Of a stretch of 42,585 bases of DNA, positions 26,222-34,375 are shown one piece after another. The stretch comes from Vicinamibacteraceae bacterium (GTDB lineage Bacteria; Acidobacteriota; Vicinamibacteria; Vicinamibacterales; UBA8438), in the NCBI GenBank assembly GCA_012271165.1, contig JAAXGX010000152.1:1-42585 (forward strand), in the 5' to 3' direction. Position numbers and translations under genes: made by a program. Positions within the stretch are counted from its first letter, which is position 1, and each line of letters starts with the position of its first letter. Under the pieces are notes generated by a model. That model had not been told where the DNA came from and made no database searches. It saw only the letters and a list, made by a program, of their open reading frames with translations.

Positions 26222-27586
26222 TCAGTTCTGCTGGTTCGTGGTCTGGGCGCGCAGCGCCTCGCGCTCGGCCACGACCTCCGCGTACTGTTCCTCGTCGAGG
26301 AAGGTCACCTTCGGCAGTAGCAGGAACATGTCGTCGATCGACCGGTTCCCCCAGCCCTTCCAGTTTCGCGGGTCCACGACGTTGCGGTTCTTGGCGGTGT
26401 TGTCGTACCAGCCAATCATGTGCAGCACGGTGCCCTGCGGCAGGATCGGCGCGTGGTCGTCCTCGTAGACGTAGACCCGCGCCCAGCTGTGGTCGTACTT
26501 CGAGCAGTTGAGCATCTCGCGCGTCTGGTCGGGGTAGACCGCCTCGACGCACATCCGCTTGCCGCTCGAGTGCATGTGCGGCTCGTAGGTCGTGAGGATG
26601 CCGTGCTGCGGCATCGTGTAGAAGCTGTCGAAGCGGACGTTGTCGGCGCCGGCCGGAATGTCGAGCCCGTCGCCGAGATGGCCGATGGCCAGGAAGCCCG
26701 ACTGCGAGTACTTCGGCTCGAAGTCCTGCGGGTGGAACGTGAAGCCGATGTCGGCCCGCACCGGAATCTCCATGCCCGAGGAATAGAGATGAATCGTGAA
26801 GTTCAGCTCGGTGCCCGCCGCCAGCTTCACCCCGGTGTCGGCGGGGTAGATGGTGGCGTTCTGCCCGATCTCGTGCGTCAGCCGGAACCGGTCGCGGTCC
26901 TCCAGCGGGCGGTCGCTCTCTTCCCTGGTGCCCAGTGCCTCGCCGCTGTGGATGCCCATGTGGTGGATGGTGAAGTTGCCGAAGCCGCCCAATGCCCTCG
27001 CTCGCTCCCTGGCCTCGTCGTCGAGCAGCCGGACCTCCTTCACCTCGACCGCCTCGACCCAGCGGTCTTCGGTCAGGCCGGTCGGTACCGGACCGATCTC
27101 GTCATGGTAGTCGGGGGCGACGGCCGGCACCGTCATCACCGGCGTCGAGACGATGAGGTCGGGCGTGCCGATGGTCCACTCGTCCGCGTCGGCCCACTCG
27201 ATGGGCGGCGGCAGGTCGGCGAGGTCGCCGCGCGGCGCACCGGCGTCGGCCCAGGCGCCGAACGTCGCAATCTCCTCAGCGGTCAGCGAGATGTCGTCCT
27301 TGAAGTGCTGGATGCCGATGTTCTTCTCGATGAACCAGGGCGGCATCTCGCGCAGCGCCGTCTTGTTCTCCATCGAGCGCGCCCAGGGCCGTGCGTCCTC
27401 GTAGGTCAGCAGCGACATGGGCGCGAGCGACCCGGGCCGGTGGCAGCTCTGGCACGAACGCTGCAAAATCGGCGCGATGTCCTTGGTGAACGTGACCGGC
27501 GCGCCGGGTTCCGCCTGCGCCGCCGCGGAGGAAACCGCCGCCGGCAACAGGAGCGCCGCTACCGCCAGTGTCGCTGCCATCTTCAT
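26222..27586 (-). CDS. Cytochrome c fused to PHM-like copper monooxygenase-type domain (paralogue)
   Basis: A 454-residue exported paralogue of the protein at 17624-18958. It has a signal peptide (to about residue 24) and the haem motif CQSCH (45-49). The PHM-like region is better preserved here: HHM at 208-210 (IHHMGIHSG) matches the first copper motif of peptidylglycine monooxygenase as I recall it. His266 (FTIHLY) could be the third ligand, and HMH at 337-339 the second-copper HxH. Cys346 and Cys361 could form a disulfide. HMIGWYDNT near the C-terminus is shared with the paralogue as HITAWHDNT. AGGAGG lies upstream of the ATG at 27586 and the gene has its own sigma-70 promoter. Substrate unknown. 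Confidence 0.78.
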   Translation of the reverse strand: MKMAATLAVAALLLPAAVSSAAAQAEPGAPVTFTKDIAPILQRSCQSCHRPGSLAPMSLLTYEDARPWARSMENKTALREMPPWFIEKNIGIQHFKDDISLTAEEIATFGAWADAGAPRGDLADLPPPIEWADADEWTIGTPDLIVSTPVMTVPAVAPDYHDEIGPVPTGLTEDRWVEAVEVKEVRLLDDEARERARALGGFGNFTIHHMGIHSGEALGTREESDRPLEDRDRFRLTHEIGQNATIYPADTGVKLAAGTELNFTIHLYSSGMEIPVRADIGFTFHPQDFEPKYSQSGFLAIGHLGDGLDIPAGADNVRFDSFYTMPQHGILTTYEPHMHSSGKRMCVEAVYPDQTREMLNCSKYDHSWARVYVYEDDHAPILPQGTVLHMIGWYDNTAKNRNVVDPRNWKGWGNRSIDDMFLLLPKVTFLDEEQYAEVVAEREALRAQTTNQQN

Positions 27587-27607
27587 GGTGGGGTGCCTCC
27601 TGCGGCC

Positions 27608-27635
27608 ATTCTACGCCGCCGCCGAGGGGTGTCAA
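27608..27635 (-). promoter_or_regulatory. Sigma-70 promoter (TTGACA-N16-TAGAAT)
   Basis: On the minus strand a perfect -35 TTGACA (27635-27630) is followed by 16 bp and the -10 TAGAAT (27613-27608). The predicted start is about 15 nt upstream of the ATG at 27586, with AGGAGG in between. It is the best promoter in the window. Confidence 0.7.
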
Positions 27636-27647
27636 CGATTGCCGGGC

Positions 27648-27653
27648 TATAGT
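27648..27653 (+). promoter_or_regulatory. Candidate -10 box (TATAGT) giving a leaderless PIG-L transcript
   Basis: TATAGT ends only 5 bp before the ATG at 27659. With normal -10 to start spacing, transcription would begin at or near the A of the ATG. No Shine-Dalgarno sequence is seen upstream of this gene. Confidence 0.4.
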
Positions 27654-27658
27654 GCCGC

Positions 27659-28414
27659 ATGCCGGCGCCCCGCATCCTCCTGATCTTCGCGCATCCGGAC
27701 GACGAGAGCTTCATCGCCGGGGGCCTGGTGCGCCGTCATGCCGACCGGGGCGCCGAGACGGTGCTCGTGACGGCGACGCGCGGCGACGCCGGACGCGTGG
27801 GCGATCCGCCCCTGTGCCGCCGGGAGGAGCTGCCGGCCGTGCGCGAGGCCGAGCTGCGGCGCGCGGCCGACATCCTCGGCATCGCGGAGGTGGCGTTGCT
27901 CGACCAGCGTGACAAGCGCCTCGCGGAGGCGCCGGCCGCCGACATGCGCGAGGCGCTGGTCCGGCGCATCCGCGAGCACCGGCCGCACGTGGTGATCAGC
28001 TTCGACCCCGGCGGCATGAACGGCCATGCCGACCACGTGGCCATCGCGGGCTTCACGGTCGATGCCGTCGCGGCGGCGGCCGATCCGCGCTGGGCCGGCG
28101 CGGCGGGGCGACCCTACCGCGTGCCGCGCCTGCTCTGGAACGCGCCGCTCCCGCCGTGGGAGGTGACGCGGCCGCGCGACCTGGGCAGGGAGCCGGGCGT
28201 CGACTTCGTGATCGACGTGGCGGCGCAGCGGGCGGCGAAGGCGGCCGCGCTGCGGGCGCATCGCACGCAGCGGGTGCCCATCGACCGCTGCTTCTTCAGC
28301 AAGCCGGACGTCGATCGGATCCTGAGCATCGAGGCGTTCAGGCAGGCGTGGGGTCCGGCCCTGCCACGCGTCCCCGCGGACGACGTGCTGGCCGGCATCG
28401 ATCTGTCGGAGTGA
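27659..28414 (+). CDS. PIG-L family deacetylase (LmbE-like)
   Basis: A 251-residue zinc-dependent de-N-acetylase of the PIG-L/LmbE family. The metal-binding AHPDDE is at 11-16, and the third ligand region GMNGHADH at 119-126 is intact. Family members deacetylate N-acetylglucosaminyl conjugates (for example mycothiol or bacillithiol precursors, GlcNAc-inositol lipids) or detoxify conjugates. The local context (SMR transporter 4 bp downstream) does not settle the substrate. No signal peptide, so cytoplasmic. The gene diverges from the cytochrome c/PHM-like gene at 27586. Confidence 0.93.
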   Translation: MPAPRILLIFAHPDDESFIAGGLVRRHADRGAETVLVTATRGDAGRVGDPPLCRREELPAVREAELRRAADILGIAEVALLDQRDKRLAEAPAADMREALVRRIREHRPHVVISFDPGGMNGHADHVAIAGFTVDAVAAAADPRWAGAAGRPYRVPRLLWNAPLPPWEVTRPRDLGREPGVDFVIDVAAQRAAKAAALRAHRTQRVPIDRCFFSKPDVDRILSIEAFRQAWGPALPRVPADDVLAGIDLSE

Positions 28415-28418
28415 TGAC

Positions 28419-28748
28419 ATGCACTACCTCTATCTGGCCGTCGCCATCACGTCGGAGGTGGTCGGCACCATGGCCCTCAAGTCGACCGAGGGATTCACGC
28501 GGCTGCTGCCCAGCGTCGTGGTGGTCGTCGGCTACGGCTCGGCCTTCTACTTCCTGTCGCTCTGTCTCGAGCGGCTTGCGGTCGGCGTCGCCTACGCCAT
28601 CTGGTCCGGCACGGGGATCGTCCTCATCGCGGTCTTCGGGCTGCTCGTCCACGGCCAGAAGCTGGATGGCCCCGCGGTCGCGGGCATGGGGCTGATCGTG
28701 GCCGGCGTCGCCGTGATCAACCTGTGGTCGAGGACCCAGTTGCACTGA
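28419..28748 (+). CDS. Small multidrug resistance (SMR/EmrE-QacE family) transporter
   Basis: A 109-residue protein with four transmembrane helices. Helix 1 contains the essential acidic residue Glu13 (ITSEVVGTMALK), helix 3 has the AYAIWSGTGIVLI signature of SMR proteins, and helix 4 has GMGLIVAGVAVINL. The length is typical. SMR dimers exchange protons for lipophilic cations or, in Gdx-type members, guanidinium; the motif details do not decide between these with confidence. It lies 4 bp after the PIG-L gene and is presumably co-transcribed with it. Confidence 0.94.
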   Translation: MHYLYLAVAITSEVVGTMALKSTEGFTRLLPSVVVVVGYGSAFYFLSLCLERLAVGVAYAIWSGTGIVLIAVFGLLVHGQKLDGPAVAGMGLIVAGVAVINLWSRTQLH

Positions 28749-28759
28749 GCGCGCCGCGG

Positions 28760-28765
28760 TATGAT
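28760..28765 (+). promoter_or_regulatory. Candidate -10 box (TATGAT)
   Basis: TATGAT lies 48 bp upstream of the ATG at 28814, just after the SMR stop. A possible -35 TTGCAC (28740-28745) is only 14 bp upstream, shorter than usual. Confidence 0.35.
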
Positions 28766-28813
28766 CCGCCGGACAGTCGGGCGGTAGCAGGTCGCAGCGG
28801 GAGGAGAGGCGTG

Positions 28814-29761
28814 ATGACAGGCGCGTGTGCCGTGCTGGCGGGCGCCCTGCTGGTGCTGGCCCCGGGATGGGCGGCGGCGCAGCCGGCGGAGACCGCCGAC
28901 GTGCCGCGCACGCCGTGGGGCCAGCCCGACCTGGGCGGCGTGTGGGTCAACGGCACGACCACGCCGCTGGAGCGCCCGGAATCGTTCGGCGATCGGGAGT
29001 TCCTGAGGGAAGGCGAGGCAGAGGAGCTGCCACGGCAGTTGTTCACGGACCGCCTCGGACCGCTCACGGCACAGGAGCGTGCGCTGGCCGTCGAGGGTGG
29101 CCCGGCGTTGGCCGGGGACGGGCCGCTGAGCCGGCGGACGTCGCTCGTCACGGGGTCGACCGGCAGGATTCCGCCGCTCACCCCGGCGGCGCGGGAGCGT
29201 CTGGCCGACGGCCTCAACCAGTTCATCACCGAGCGGGCCGACTCGCACCAGGACCGGGGTTACAGCGAGCGCTGCCTGCGCTTCGTCAGCGGCGGGCCGC
29301 CGATGATGGCGTTCGGGGCCGCGAACGTCCACCACATCTTCCAGACCCCGGACCGGGTCGCGTTCCTCCACGAGGAGGGCCACGTCGTGCGCATCATCCA
29401 CCTCGACGCGCGGCCGCGCATCGACCCTCGCATCAGGCTCTGGAGCGGCGACTCGCGCGGCCGCTGGGAGGGCGACACCCTGGTCGTCGAGACGACGAAC
29501 TTCAACGGCGTCGACGGGTTCCGGGGATCGGGCCCGGGACTGCATCTCACCGAACGGCTGACCCGCGTCGACGACGAGACGATCTTGTACGGGTTCACGG
29601 TCGAGGACGTCGAGACGTGGACGGAGCCGTGGTCGGTCGAGATGCCGCTGCTGGCGTCGGCGGGGCAGCTCTACGAGCACGCGTGCCACGAGGGCAACTA
29701 CAGCCTGGTGAACATCCTGCGCGGCGCCCGGGTGCAGGAACGCGAGGCGGAGGCCCGCTGA
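28814..29761 (+). CDS. Unnamed secreted WEGDTLVVETTNF-family protein, member A
   Basis: A 315-residue exported protein (signal peptide ending AAAQPAET). It belongs to a family with four copies in this window and no name that I know. Shared features, in order, are: WGQPDLGGVW...TPLERP at the mature N-terminus; ERCLRFVSGGPPMM; an IFQTPDRV segment; GDSRGRWEGDTLVVETTNF; LTERLTRVDDETILYGFTV; WTEPWSVEMPL; and HACHEGNY near the C-terminus. The conserved Arg, Trp, Glu, Asp, Cys and His suggest either an enzyme or a ligand binder of mostly beta structure. AGGAGAGG lies upstream of the ATG. Members A and C (32629) form one subtype and B (31637) and D (37898) another. The carboxylesterase follows 23 bp downstream. 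Confidence 0.75.
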   Translation: MTGACAVLAGALLVLAPGWAAAQPAETADVPRTPWGQPDLGGVWVNGTTTPLERPESFGDREFLREGEAEELPRQLFTDRLGPLTAQERALAVEGGPALAGDGPLSRRTSLVTGSTGRIPPLTPAARERLADGLNQFITERADSHQDRGYSERCLRFVSGGPPMMAFGAANVHHIFQTPDRVAFLHEEGHVVRIIHLDARPRIDPRIRLWSGDSRGRWEGDTLVVETTNFNGVDGFRGSGPGLHLTERLTRVDDETILYGFTVEDVETWTEPWSVEMPLLASAGQLYEHACHEGNYSLVNILRGARVQEREAEAR

Positions 29762-29784
29762 AGCGCGGACCACTGGGGGGAGAG

Positions 29785-31497
29785 ATGGGGATTCGCGCGT
29801 GCAGCCACGCACGTGTGTGGCGTGGCGTGCTGCTCGCCGCGATGAGCGCTCTCGCGGCGGCCTGCGGGCAGCCGGAGGTCGAGACGGCGCCGGCCGCCAC
29901 GCTCGACCCGGGCGTTCCCGTGACCGTTGCGGGCGGCGAGCTGCGCGGCGCGGCCGCCGACGGCAACCCGGACATCGTCGCGTTCCGGGGCGTGCCCTAT
30001 GCCGCGCCGCCGGTCGGCGATCTCCGCTGGAGGCCGCCGCGGCCGGTGGTCGCGTGGGACGGGGTCCGGGACGCCTCCGCACCGGGTCCGATCTGCATGC
30101 AGACCGGCCCGGCCTGGGTGCGGGCGCCGGACGCGGGCGAGGACGACCCGGAGAGCGAGGACTGCCTCTTCCTCGACATCTGGGCGCCGCGGGAGAGCCG
30201 GGAGCCGCGGCCCGTGATGGTGTGGATTCACGGCGGCGGCTTCTTCAACGGCGCCGGGTCGCTCCCGATCTACGACGGCGCCCGCATCGCGGAGCGCGGC
30301 GTCGTCCTCGTGAGCATCAACTACCGGCTCAATGTCTTCGGCTTCTTCGCGCATCCCGCCCTGTCCGCCGAATCGCCGCACGACGCGTCGGGCAACTACG
30401 GCCTGATGGACATGGTGGCCGCGCTCGAGTGGGTGCGCGACAACATCGCGACGTTCGGTGGCGACCCGCAGCGGGTCACGATATTCGGGGAGTCGGCCGG
30501 CGGCGGCGCGGTGATGGCGCTGCTGCTGGCCCCGCAGACCGCGGGCCTGTTCCACCGCGCCATCTCGGGGAGCACTTGGGTGTACGGCTGGGACCGGGCG
30601 CTGCGCGAGCCGGTCGGCGCCGGGTCCACGGCCGAGGCGCAGGGCATCCGGATCGCCGAGTCGCTGGGCGCGTCCGGCGCGACGGCCCTGGCCACGCTGC
30701 GGGCCGCCACGGCGCAGGCGCTGCAGGCGGCGGCCAACGCCGACGCGGGCAGCCTGCTCATGCGGACCGGATACGTCTGGGCGCCGAACGTCGACGGCTG
30801 GATCGTGCCGAGCGACCCGCTCGGCATGTACGAGGCAGGCCTGCAGCACGACGTGCCGCTCATCACGGGCATGAACGCCGACGAAGGCGTGTCGGTCGCC
30901 CGCCGCGCGAACGTGGAGGACCGCGAGGCGTTCGAAGCACACGTGCGGACGGTCTACCCGGGCGTCGCGGACGAGCTGATCGCCCACTACGGCGTCGACT
31001 CGCCGGAGGCGGCGAGGTCGCAGATGGCGCAACTGGTTCACGACATGTCGTTCGCGGGCCCGGTGCGTGTGCAGGCGGAGTCTCACGCGAACGTCTCCGC
31101 ACCGGTCTGGCTGTATCACTTCACACGCGTGCCGCCCACCGCCCTGGGCGCCGTCGTGGGCGGTTCCTACCACGGCGGCGAGCTGGTGTACGTGTTCGGC
31201 ACGATGGCCGCCGGGCCGGGGCCGCCGGGCGGGCGTCCTCATCCGATGGCGGTCCACGGCGACTGGACCGAGACCGACCGCCGGCTGTCGGAGACGATGA
31301 TCGCCTACTGGACGGAGTTCGCCGCCACCGGCAATCCGAATCGCGGCGATCTGCCGGCGTGGCCGGAATTCGATCCGCCGGCTGGCAGGCACCTCGATCT
31401 CGGCGAGACCGTGGTCGCCGGCAAGGGGTTGCACGAGGCGGCCGGCCGGTTGTTCAGAAGCTTCGCGGCGAGCCGCCGGGCCCGGCCTGCCTGCTAA
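29785..31497 (+). CDS. Type-B carboxylesterase, lipoprotein-like
   Basis: A 570-residue type-B carboxylesterase related to the one at 10370-11998. A signal ending LAAAC (Cys27) suggests a lipoprotein. HGGG (149-152) is the oxyanion loop and Ser237 in GESAG is the nucleophile. GMNADEGVS and the SYHGGELVYVFG region probably carry the acid and the His. GGGGGGAGAG lies before the ATG at 29785. It sits between two members of the WEGDTLVVETTNF family, so the hydrolase and the unnamed proteins probably act together outside the cytoplasm. Substrate unknown. Confidence 0.92.
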   Translation: MGIRACSHARVWRGVLLAAMSALAAACGQPEVETAPAATLDPGVPVTVAGGELRGAAADGNPDIVAFRGVPYAAPPVGDLRWRPPRPVVAWDGVRDASAPGPICMQTGPAWVRAPDAGEDDPESEDCLFLDIWAPRESREPRPVMVWIHGGGFFNGAGSLPIYDGARIAERGVVLVSINYRLNVFGFFAHPALSAESPHDASGNYGLMDMVAALEWVRDNIATFGGDPQRVTIFGESAGGGAVMALLLAPQTAGLFHRAISGSTWVYGWDRALREPVGAGSTAEAQGIRIAESLGASGATALATLRAATAQALQAAANADAGSLLMRTGYVWAPNVDGWIVPSDPLGMYEAGLQHDVPLITGMNADEGVSVARRANVEDREAFEAHVRTVYPGVADELIAHYGVDSPEAARSQMAQLVHDMSFAGPVRVQAESHANVSAPVWLYHFTRVPPTALGAVVGGSYHGGELVYVFGTMAAGPGPPGGRPHPMAVHGDWTETDRRLSETMIAYWTEFAATGNPNRGDLPAWPEFDPPAGRHLDLGETVVAGKGLHEAAGRLFRSFAASRRARPAC

Positions 31498-31559
31498 GCT
31501 GTGCATGGCGTTGCGCGGCGCCGAACGGGGCCCGTGGACTCTGTCGAGCCAGGAGCGGC

Positions 31560-31580
31560 GCGGGGCTATGGGGTCCCCGC
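31560..31580 (+). other. GC hairpin in the leader of member B
   Basis: GCGGGG (31560-31565) pairs with CCCCGC (31575-31580) across a 9-nt loop, 14 bp before the repeated leader hairpin at 31594. The 139-bp gap 31498-31636 holds no gene but two stem-loops, either a terminator for the esterase or part of a regulatory leader. Confidence 0.4.
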
Positions 31581-31593
31581 AAGCGGACGCCGG

Positions 31594-31614
31594 GGGTTCG
31601 GGGCGCAGCCCCGT
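31594..31614 (+). repeat. Repeated leader hairpin, copy 2
   Basis: Identical over 21 bp to 17580-17600, with the same CGGGGC-GCA-GCCCCG stem-loop (31599-31613) and the same downstream arrangement: GAAGC, then GGAGG, then the ATG 22 nt later (31637). Confidence 0.6.
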
Positions 31615-31636
31615 CTGATAGAAGCTGGAGGGTGCG

Positions 31637-32605
31637 ATGAGACGTGCGATGACCGCGTTGGCGGGTGTTCTGCTGGTGCTCGCGCCGGCCGCGGCGGCGG
31701 CGCAGGCCGGCGGCGGGGAGACGTGGCGGACGGCCTGGGGCGATCCCGACCTGCAGGGGACATGGACGAACACCACCACGACGCCGATGGAGCGTCCGAG
31801 CGAGTACGAGGGGCGGACGGCGCTGACCGACGAGGAGCGCGCCGAGCTGGACGCGCTGGCTGCGAGCCGCCGGGACCGCGAGCCGCCGCCCGGCAGCACG
31901 GGCGCGTACAACAGCTTCTGGGTCGAGAGCGGGCAACGCTCCGCCCAGACCTCGCTCGTGATCGATCCGCCCGACGGGCAGCTTCCCGCGCTCACCGACC
32001 GGGTGCGCGAGCGGGACGCCGCGGTGGCCGCGTCGAGGAACGCCGCGCCCGACTCGTACACCGACCTGAACCTGTACGACCGGTGCATCACGCGCGGCCT
32101 GCCGGGGGCGATGATCCCCGGCTTCTACAACCACAACTACCAGATCTTCCAGACGCCCGACCACGTCGTGATCCTCGTCGAGATGATCCACGACGCGCGC
32201 ATCGTCCCGCTGGACGGTCGGGCGCCTGCGCCGGAGGGCGTCGGCCAGTGGCTGGGCCATTCGCGCGCCCGCTGGGAAGGCGAGACCCTGGTGGTCGAGA
32301 CCACCAACTTCAGCCCCGGGGCGGACGAGCGGGCGGTCAGCGGGCGGCTGCACCTCGTGCTGGCCGCCGGCGAGCGGCTCCACCTCGTCGAGCGCTTCAC
32401 GCGCGTGGACGCCGACACCATCGACTACCGGTTCACCGTCAACGACCCGCAGACGTACGCGCAGCCGTGGACGGCGTCCATCCCGATGAGCCGCATCGAC
32501 GGGCCGCTGTTCGAGTATGCCTGCCACGAAGGCAACTACGGCCTCGAGAACATCCTGCGCGGCGCGCGGAACCAGGAGCGCGCGGCCGAGGCCGGGTCGC
32601 GGTAG
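31637..32605 (+). CDS. Unnamed secreted WEGDTLVVETTNF-family protein, member B
   Basis: A 322-residue exported protein (signal peptide to about residue 22, AAAAAQ). It shares with member D the B/D subtype features: WGDPDLQGTWTN...TPMERP, QTPDHVVILVEMIHDARIVPLDGR, and LGHSRARWEGETLVVETTNF. It differs from the others in having His for Asp before SR and Ala for Gly after it. It then has LHLVERFTRVDADTIDYRFTV, YAQPWTASIPM and YACHEGNY. Between TTNF and ERF it has an insertion with a repeated LHLV. GGAGG precedes the ATG at 31637. Member C follows 23 bp downstream. No function is known to me; the conserved acidic/His pair in EMIHDAR is a candidate active or binding site. Confidence 0.75.
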   Translation: MRRAMTALAGVLLVLAPAAAAAQAGGGETWRTAWGDPDLQGTWTNTTTTPMERPSEYEGRTALTDEERAELDALAASRRDREPPPGSTGAYNSFWVESGQRSAQTSLVIDPPDGQLPALTDRVRERDAAVAASRNAAPDSYTDLNLYDRCITRGLPGAMIPGFYNHNYQIFQTPDHVVILVEMIHDARIVPLDGRAPAPEGVGQWLGHSRARWEGETLVVETTNFSPGADERAVSGRLHLVLAAGERLHLVERFTRVDADTIDYRFTVNDPQTYAQPWTASIPMSRIDGPLFEYACHEGNYGLENILRGARNQERAAEAGSR

Positions 32606-32628
32606 CCGGTAGGAGAGGAGAGGGGTCC

Positions 32629-33573
32629 ATGCGTCGAGTGCCGCTCGTGATGCTCGTGCTGCTGCTGCCGGTCCCGGGAGCGGCCCAGCCGGCGGAGACC
32701 GCCGACATCCCGCGCACGCCGTGGGGCCGGCCGGCCCTCACCGGCGTGTGGACCAACTCGAGCCTGACACCGCTCGAGCGCCCGGACGAGTACGGCGACC
32801 GGGAGCTCCACACAGCGGACGAGCTCGTCGAGCTGCAACGGACCGCCGTCCAGCGGCGCATCGACGCGCTCCGCGGGCCGGAAGCCATCCTGGCCGTCGA
32901 GTTCAGCGAGATCTGGATGGAGCCGGGCGCGCTGAGCGGGCGGACGTCGCTGATTACCGGGCCGACCGGCAAGATTCCGCCCTACACGCCCGAGGCCGAG
33001 GAGCGGCTGGCCGACGGCCTCCGCCAGCCGATGACCCAGCGGGCCGACTCCCACGACGATCGGGGCTACAGCGAGCGCTGCCTGCGCTTCGTCACCGGCG
33101 GCCCGCCGATGATGGCGTTCCCGTTCGCCCCTCTCGTTCAGATCGTCCAGACCCCGGACCACGTGGTGATCCAGACCGAGGAGAACCACGAGACCCGGAT
33201 CGTGCACCTCGACGATCGACCCCACGTGGATCCCCGGATACGGCTCTGGCGCGGCGACTCCCGGGGACGCTGGGAGGGCGACACCCTGGTGATCGAGACC
33301 ACGAACTTCAACGGCATGGGCGGGTTCCGGAACTCCGGTCCCGAGCTGCACCTGACCGAGCGGCTGACGCGGGTGGACGCCGACACCATCCTGTACGGCT
33401 TCACGGCCGACGATCCCGGGACCTGGACCGAGCCGTGGTCGGCCGAGATGCCGTTGCGGGTGTCTCCGGCGCCGACCTACGAACACGCCTGCCACGAGGG
33501 CAACTACACCCTGCCGCTCGTCCTGAGCGGCGCTCGCGCGCAGGAGCGCCGGGCGGAGGAGGGGGCGAGGTAG
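32629..33573 (+). CDS. Unnamed secreted WEGDTLVVETTNF-family protein, member C
   Basis: A 314-residue exported protein (signal peptide MRRVPLVMLVLLLPVPGAAQ). It is very close to member A: RTPWGRPALTGVWTN...TPLERP, ERCLRFVTGGPPMMAF, IRLWRGDSRGRWEGDTLVIE, NFNGMGGFRNSGPELHLTER and EHACHEGNY are shared with few changes. The near identity suggests a duplication of an A-type gene placed on the far side of the esterase and member B. GAGAGGGG precedes the ATG at 32629. It ends the rightward run; the VapBC pair converges on it. Confidence 0.75.
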   Translation: MRRVPLVMLVLLLPVPGAAQPAETADIPRTPWGRPALTGVWTNSSLTPLERPDEYGDRELHTADELVELQRTAVQRRIDALRGPEAILAVEFSEIWMEPGALSGRTSLITGPTGKIPPYTPEAEERLADGLRQPMTQRADSHDDRGYSERCLRFVTGGPPMMAFPFAPLVQIVQTPDHVVIQTEENHETRIVHLDDRPHVDPRIRLWRGDSRGRWEGDTLVIETTNFNGMGGFRNSGPELHLTERLTRVDADTILYGFTADDPGTWTEPWSAEMPLRVSPAPTYEHACHEGNYTLPLVLSGARAQERRAEEGAR

Positions 33574-33662
33574 TCGCCGCGGGCCGACGCGCTGACGGCG
33601 CAAGCGAGTGCGGTCGGTGCGACAAGGCCTGTCTGTATGCGCGACAGCTGTCTCGAAGACGC

Positions 33663-34103
33663 TCAGGACGCACACAACGGATCGACGACCGTCAGAAACG
33701 GAAAGCGGCGGAAGTCGGTGTCGCGCGTGCAAATCCGGTTGACCCCGTGCTCCCGCATCAGCACGGCCGTGTGTACGTCGTGCATCACGTTGCCGTGCAG
33801 ATCGGGCAGTTCCGACAGGGTCCGTGCGAGGGTAGCCGCATGACGCGGGGTCGCCACCAGCACTTCGACCCCCGGCGACGCCAGCAACGCCTCGATGTAG
33901 GCCCGGGCCTCCGGCAACGTCCACGGGTTCACCGGGGTGCGAGCGTGGGTGGTCACCCGCAGAAACTCATAGCAGATGCTCCAGGTGACGAAGGTGGGTG
34001 ACACATCGTCGCGCGCCCGCGCCAAGCGATCACGGCACGGAGCGTGAAACGGAGAATCCTCGTCGGCCGCGTAGACCAGCACGTTCGTATCGAAGACAAG
34101 CAC
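33663..34103 (-). CDS. vapC: PIN-domain toxin (VapC-type)
   Basis: A 146-residue PIN-domain ribonuclease toxin. The acidic active-site residues are in place: Asp5 (VFDTNVLVYA), Glu46 (CYEFLRV), Asp109 (MHDVHTAVL) and Asp128/Asp130 (TRDTDF). VapC toxins cleave tRNA or rRNA and are neutralised by their antitoxin. The GTG at 34103 directly follows the antitoxin stop codon (TGA-GTG), so the two are coupled. The catalytic set is complete, so the toxin is probably functional. Confidence 0.9.
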   Translation of the reverse strand: MLVFDTNVLVYAADEDSPFHAPCRDRLARARDDVSPTFVTWSICYEFLRVTTHARTPVNPWTLPEARAYIEALLASPGVEVLVATPRHAATLARTLSELPDLHGNVMHDVHTAVLMREHGVNRICTRDTDFRRFPFLTVVDPLCAS

Positions 34104-34346
34104 TCATTCTTCCTCTTCCATGGCCTGATAGAGCGCGTCGCGGTCGGCGATATCGACCCTGAATCCTCCGCTGTGCCACGTGGGCAACGGCGCCAGCCCG
34201 CCTGACGGGGCATCCATCTGCTTGGGTTCGGCCAGCACGCGTCTGAGGCCGGCCTCCACGAGCGCGGACATCGTTGTGCCGCGCCGCGCTGCCGCCTCCC
34301 GCAACCGCTGGATCACCGAGTCGTCGATGTTGAGCGTCGTCTTCAT
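34104..34346 (-). CDS. vapB: Ribbon-helix-helix antitoxin (VapB-type)
   Basis: An 80-residue antitoxin. The N-terminal ribbon-helix-helix (MKTTLNIDDSVIQRLREAAA...TMSALVEAGLRRVL, residues 1-39) would bind operator DNA. The C-terminal part (FRVDIADRDALYQAMEEEE) is acidic and would wrap the toxin. It is encoded immediately before the PIN toxin. A palindrome just upstream of its ATG is a plausible autoregulatory operator. The pair lies beside an IS630 remnant, in keeping with a mobile island. Confidence 0.88.
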   Translation of the reverse strand: MKTTLNIDDSVIQRLREAAARRGTTMSALVEAGLRRVLAEPKQMDAPSGGLAPLPTWHSGGFRVDIADRDALYQAMEEEE

Positions 34347-34347
34347 G

Positions 34348-34361
34348 TATGGAAAACCATA
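34348..34361 (-). promoter_or_regulatory. Putative VapB operator palindrome
   Basis: TATGG-AAAA-CCATA is a perfect 5-bp inverted repeat with a 4-nt spacer, ending 1 bp upstream of the vapB ATG (34346). Palindromes of this kind at the start of toxin-antitoxin operons are the usual sites of ribbon-helix-helix autorepression. Confidence 0.5.
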
Positions 34362-34375
34362 TCACGGTTCCGTAA

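Noticed and set aside
28825-31497. Plus-strand open frame of 890 codons that appears to fuse something to the carboxylesterase
   Set aside because: The first part is member A read in the wrong frame. The esterase has its own ATG, ribosome site and signal peptide at 29785.
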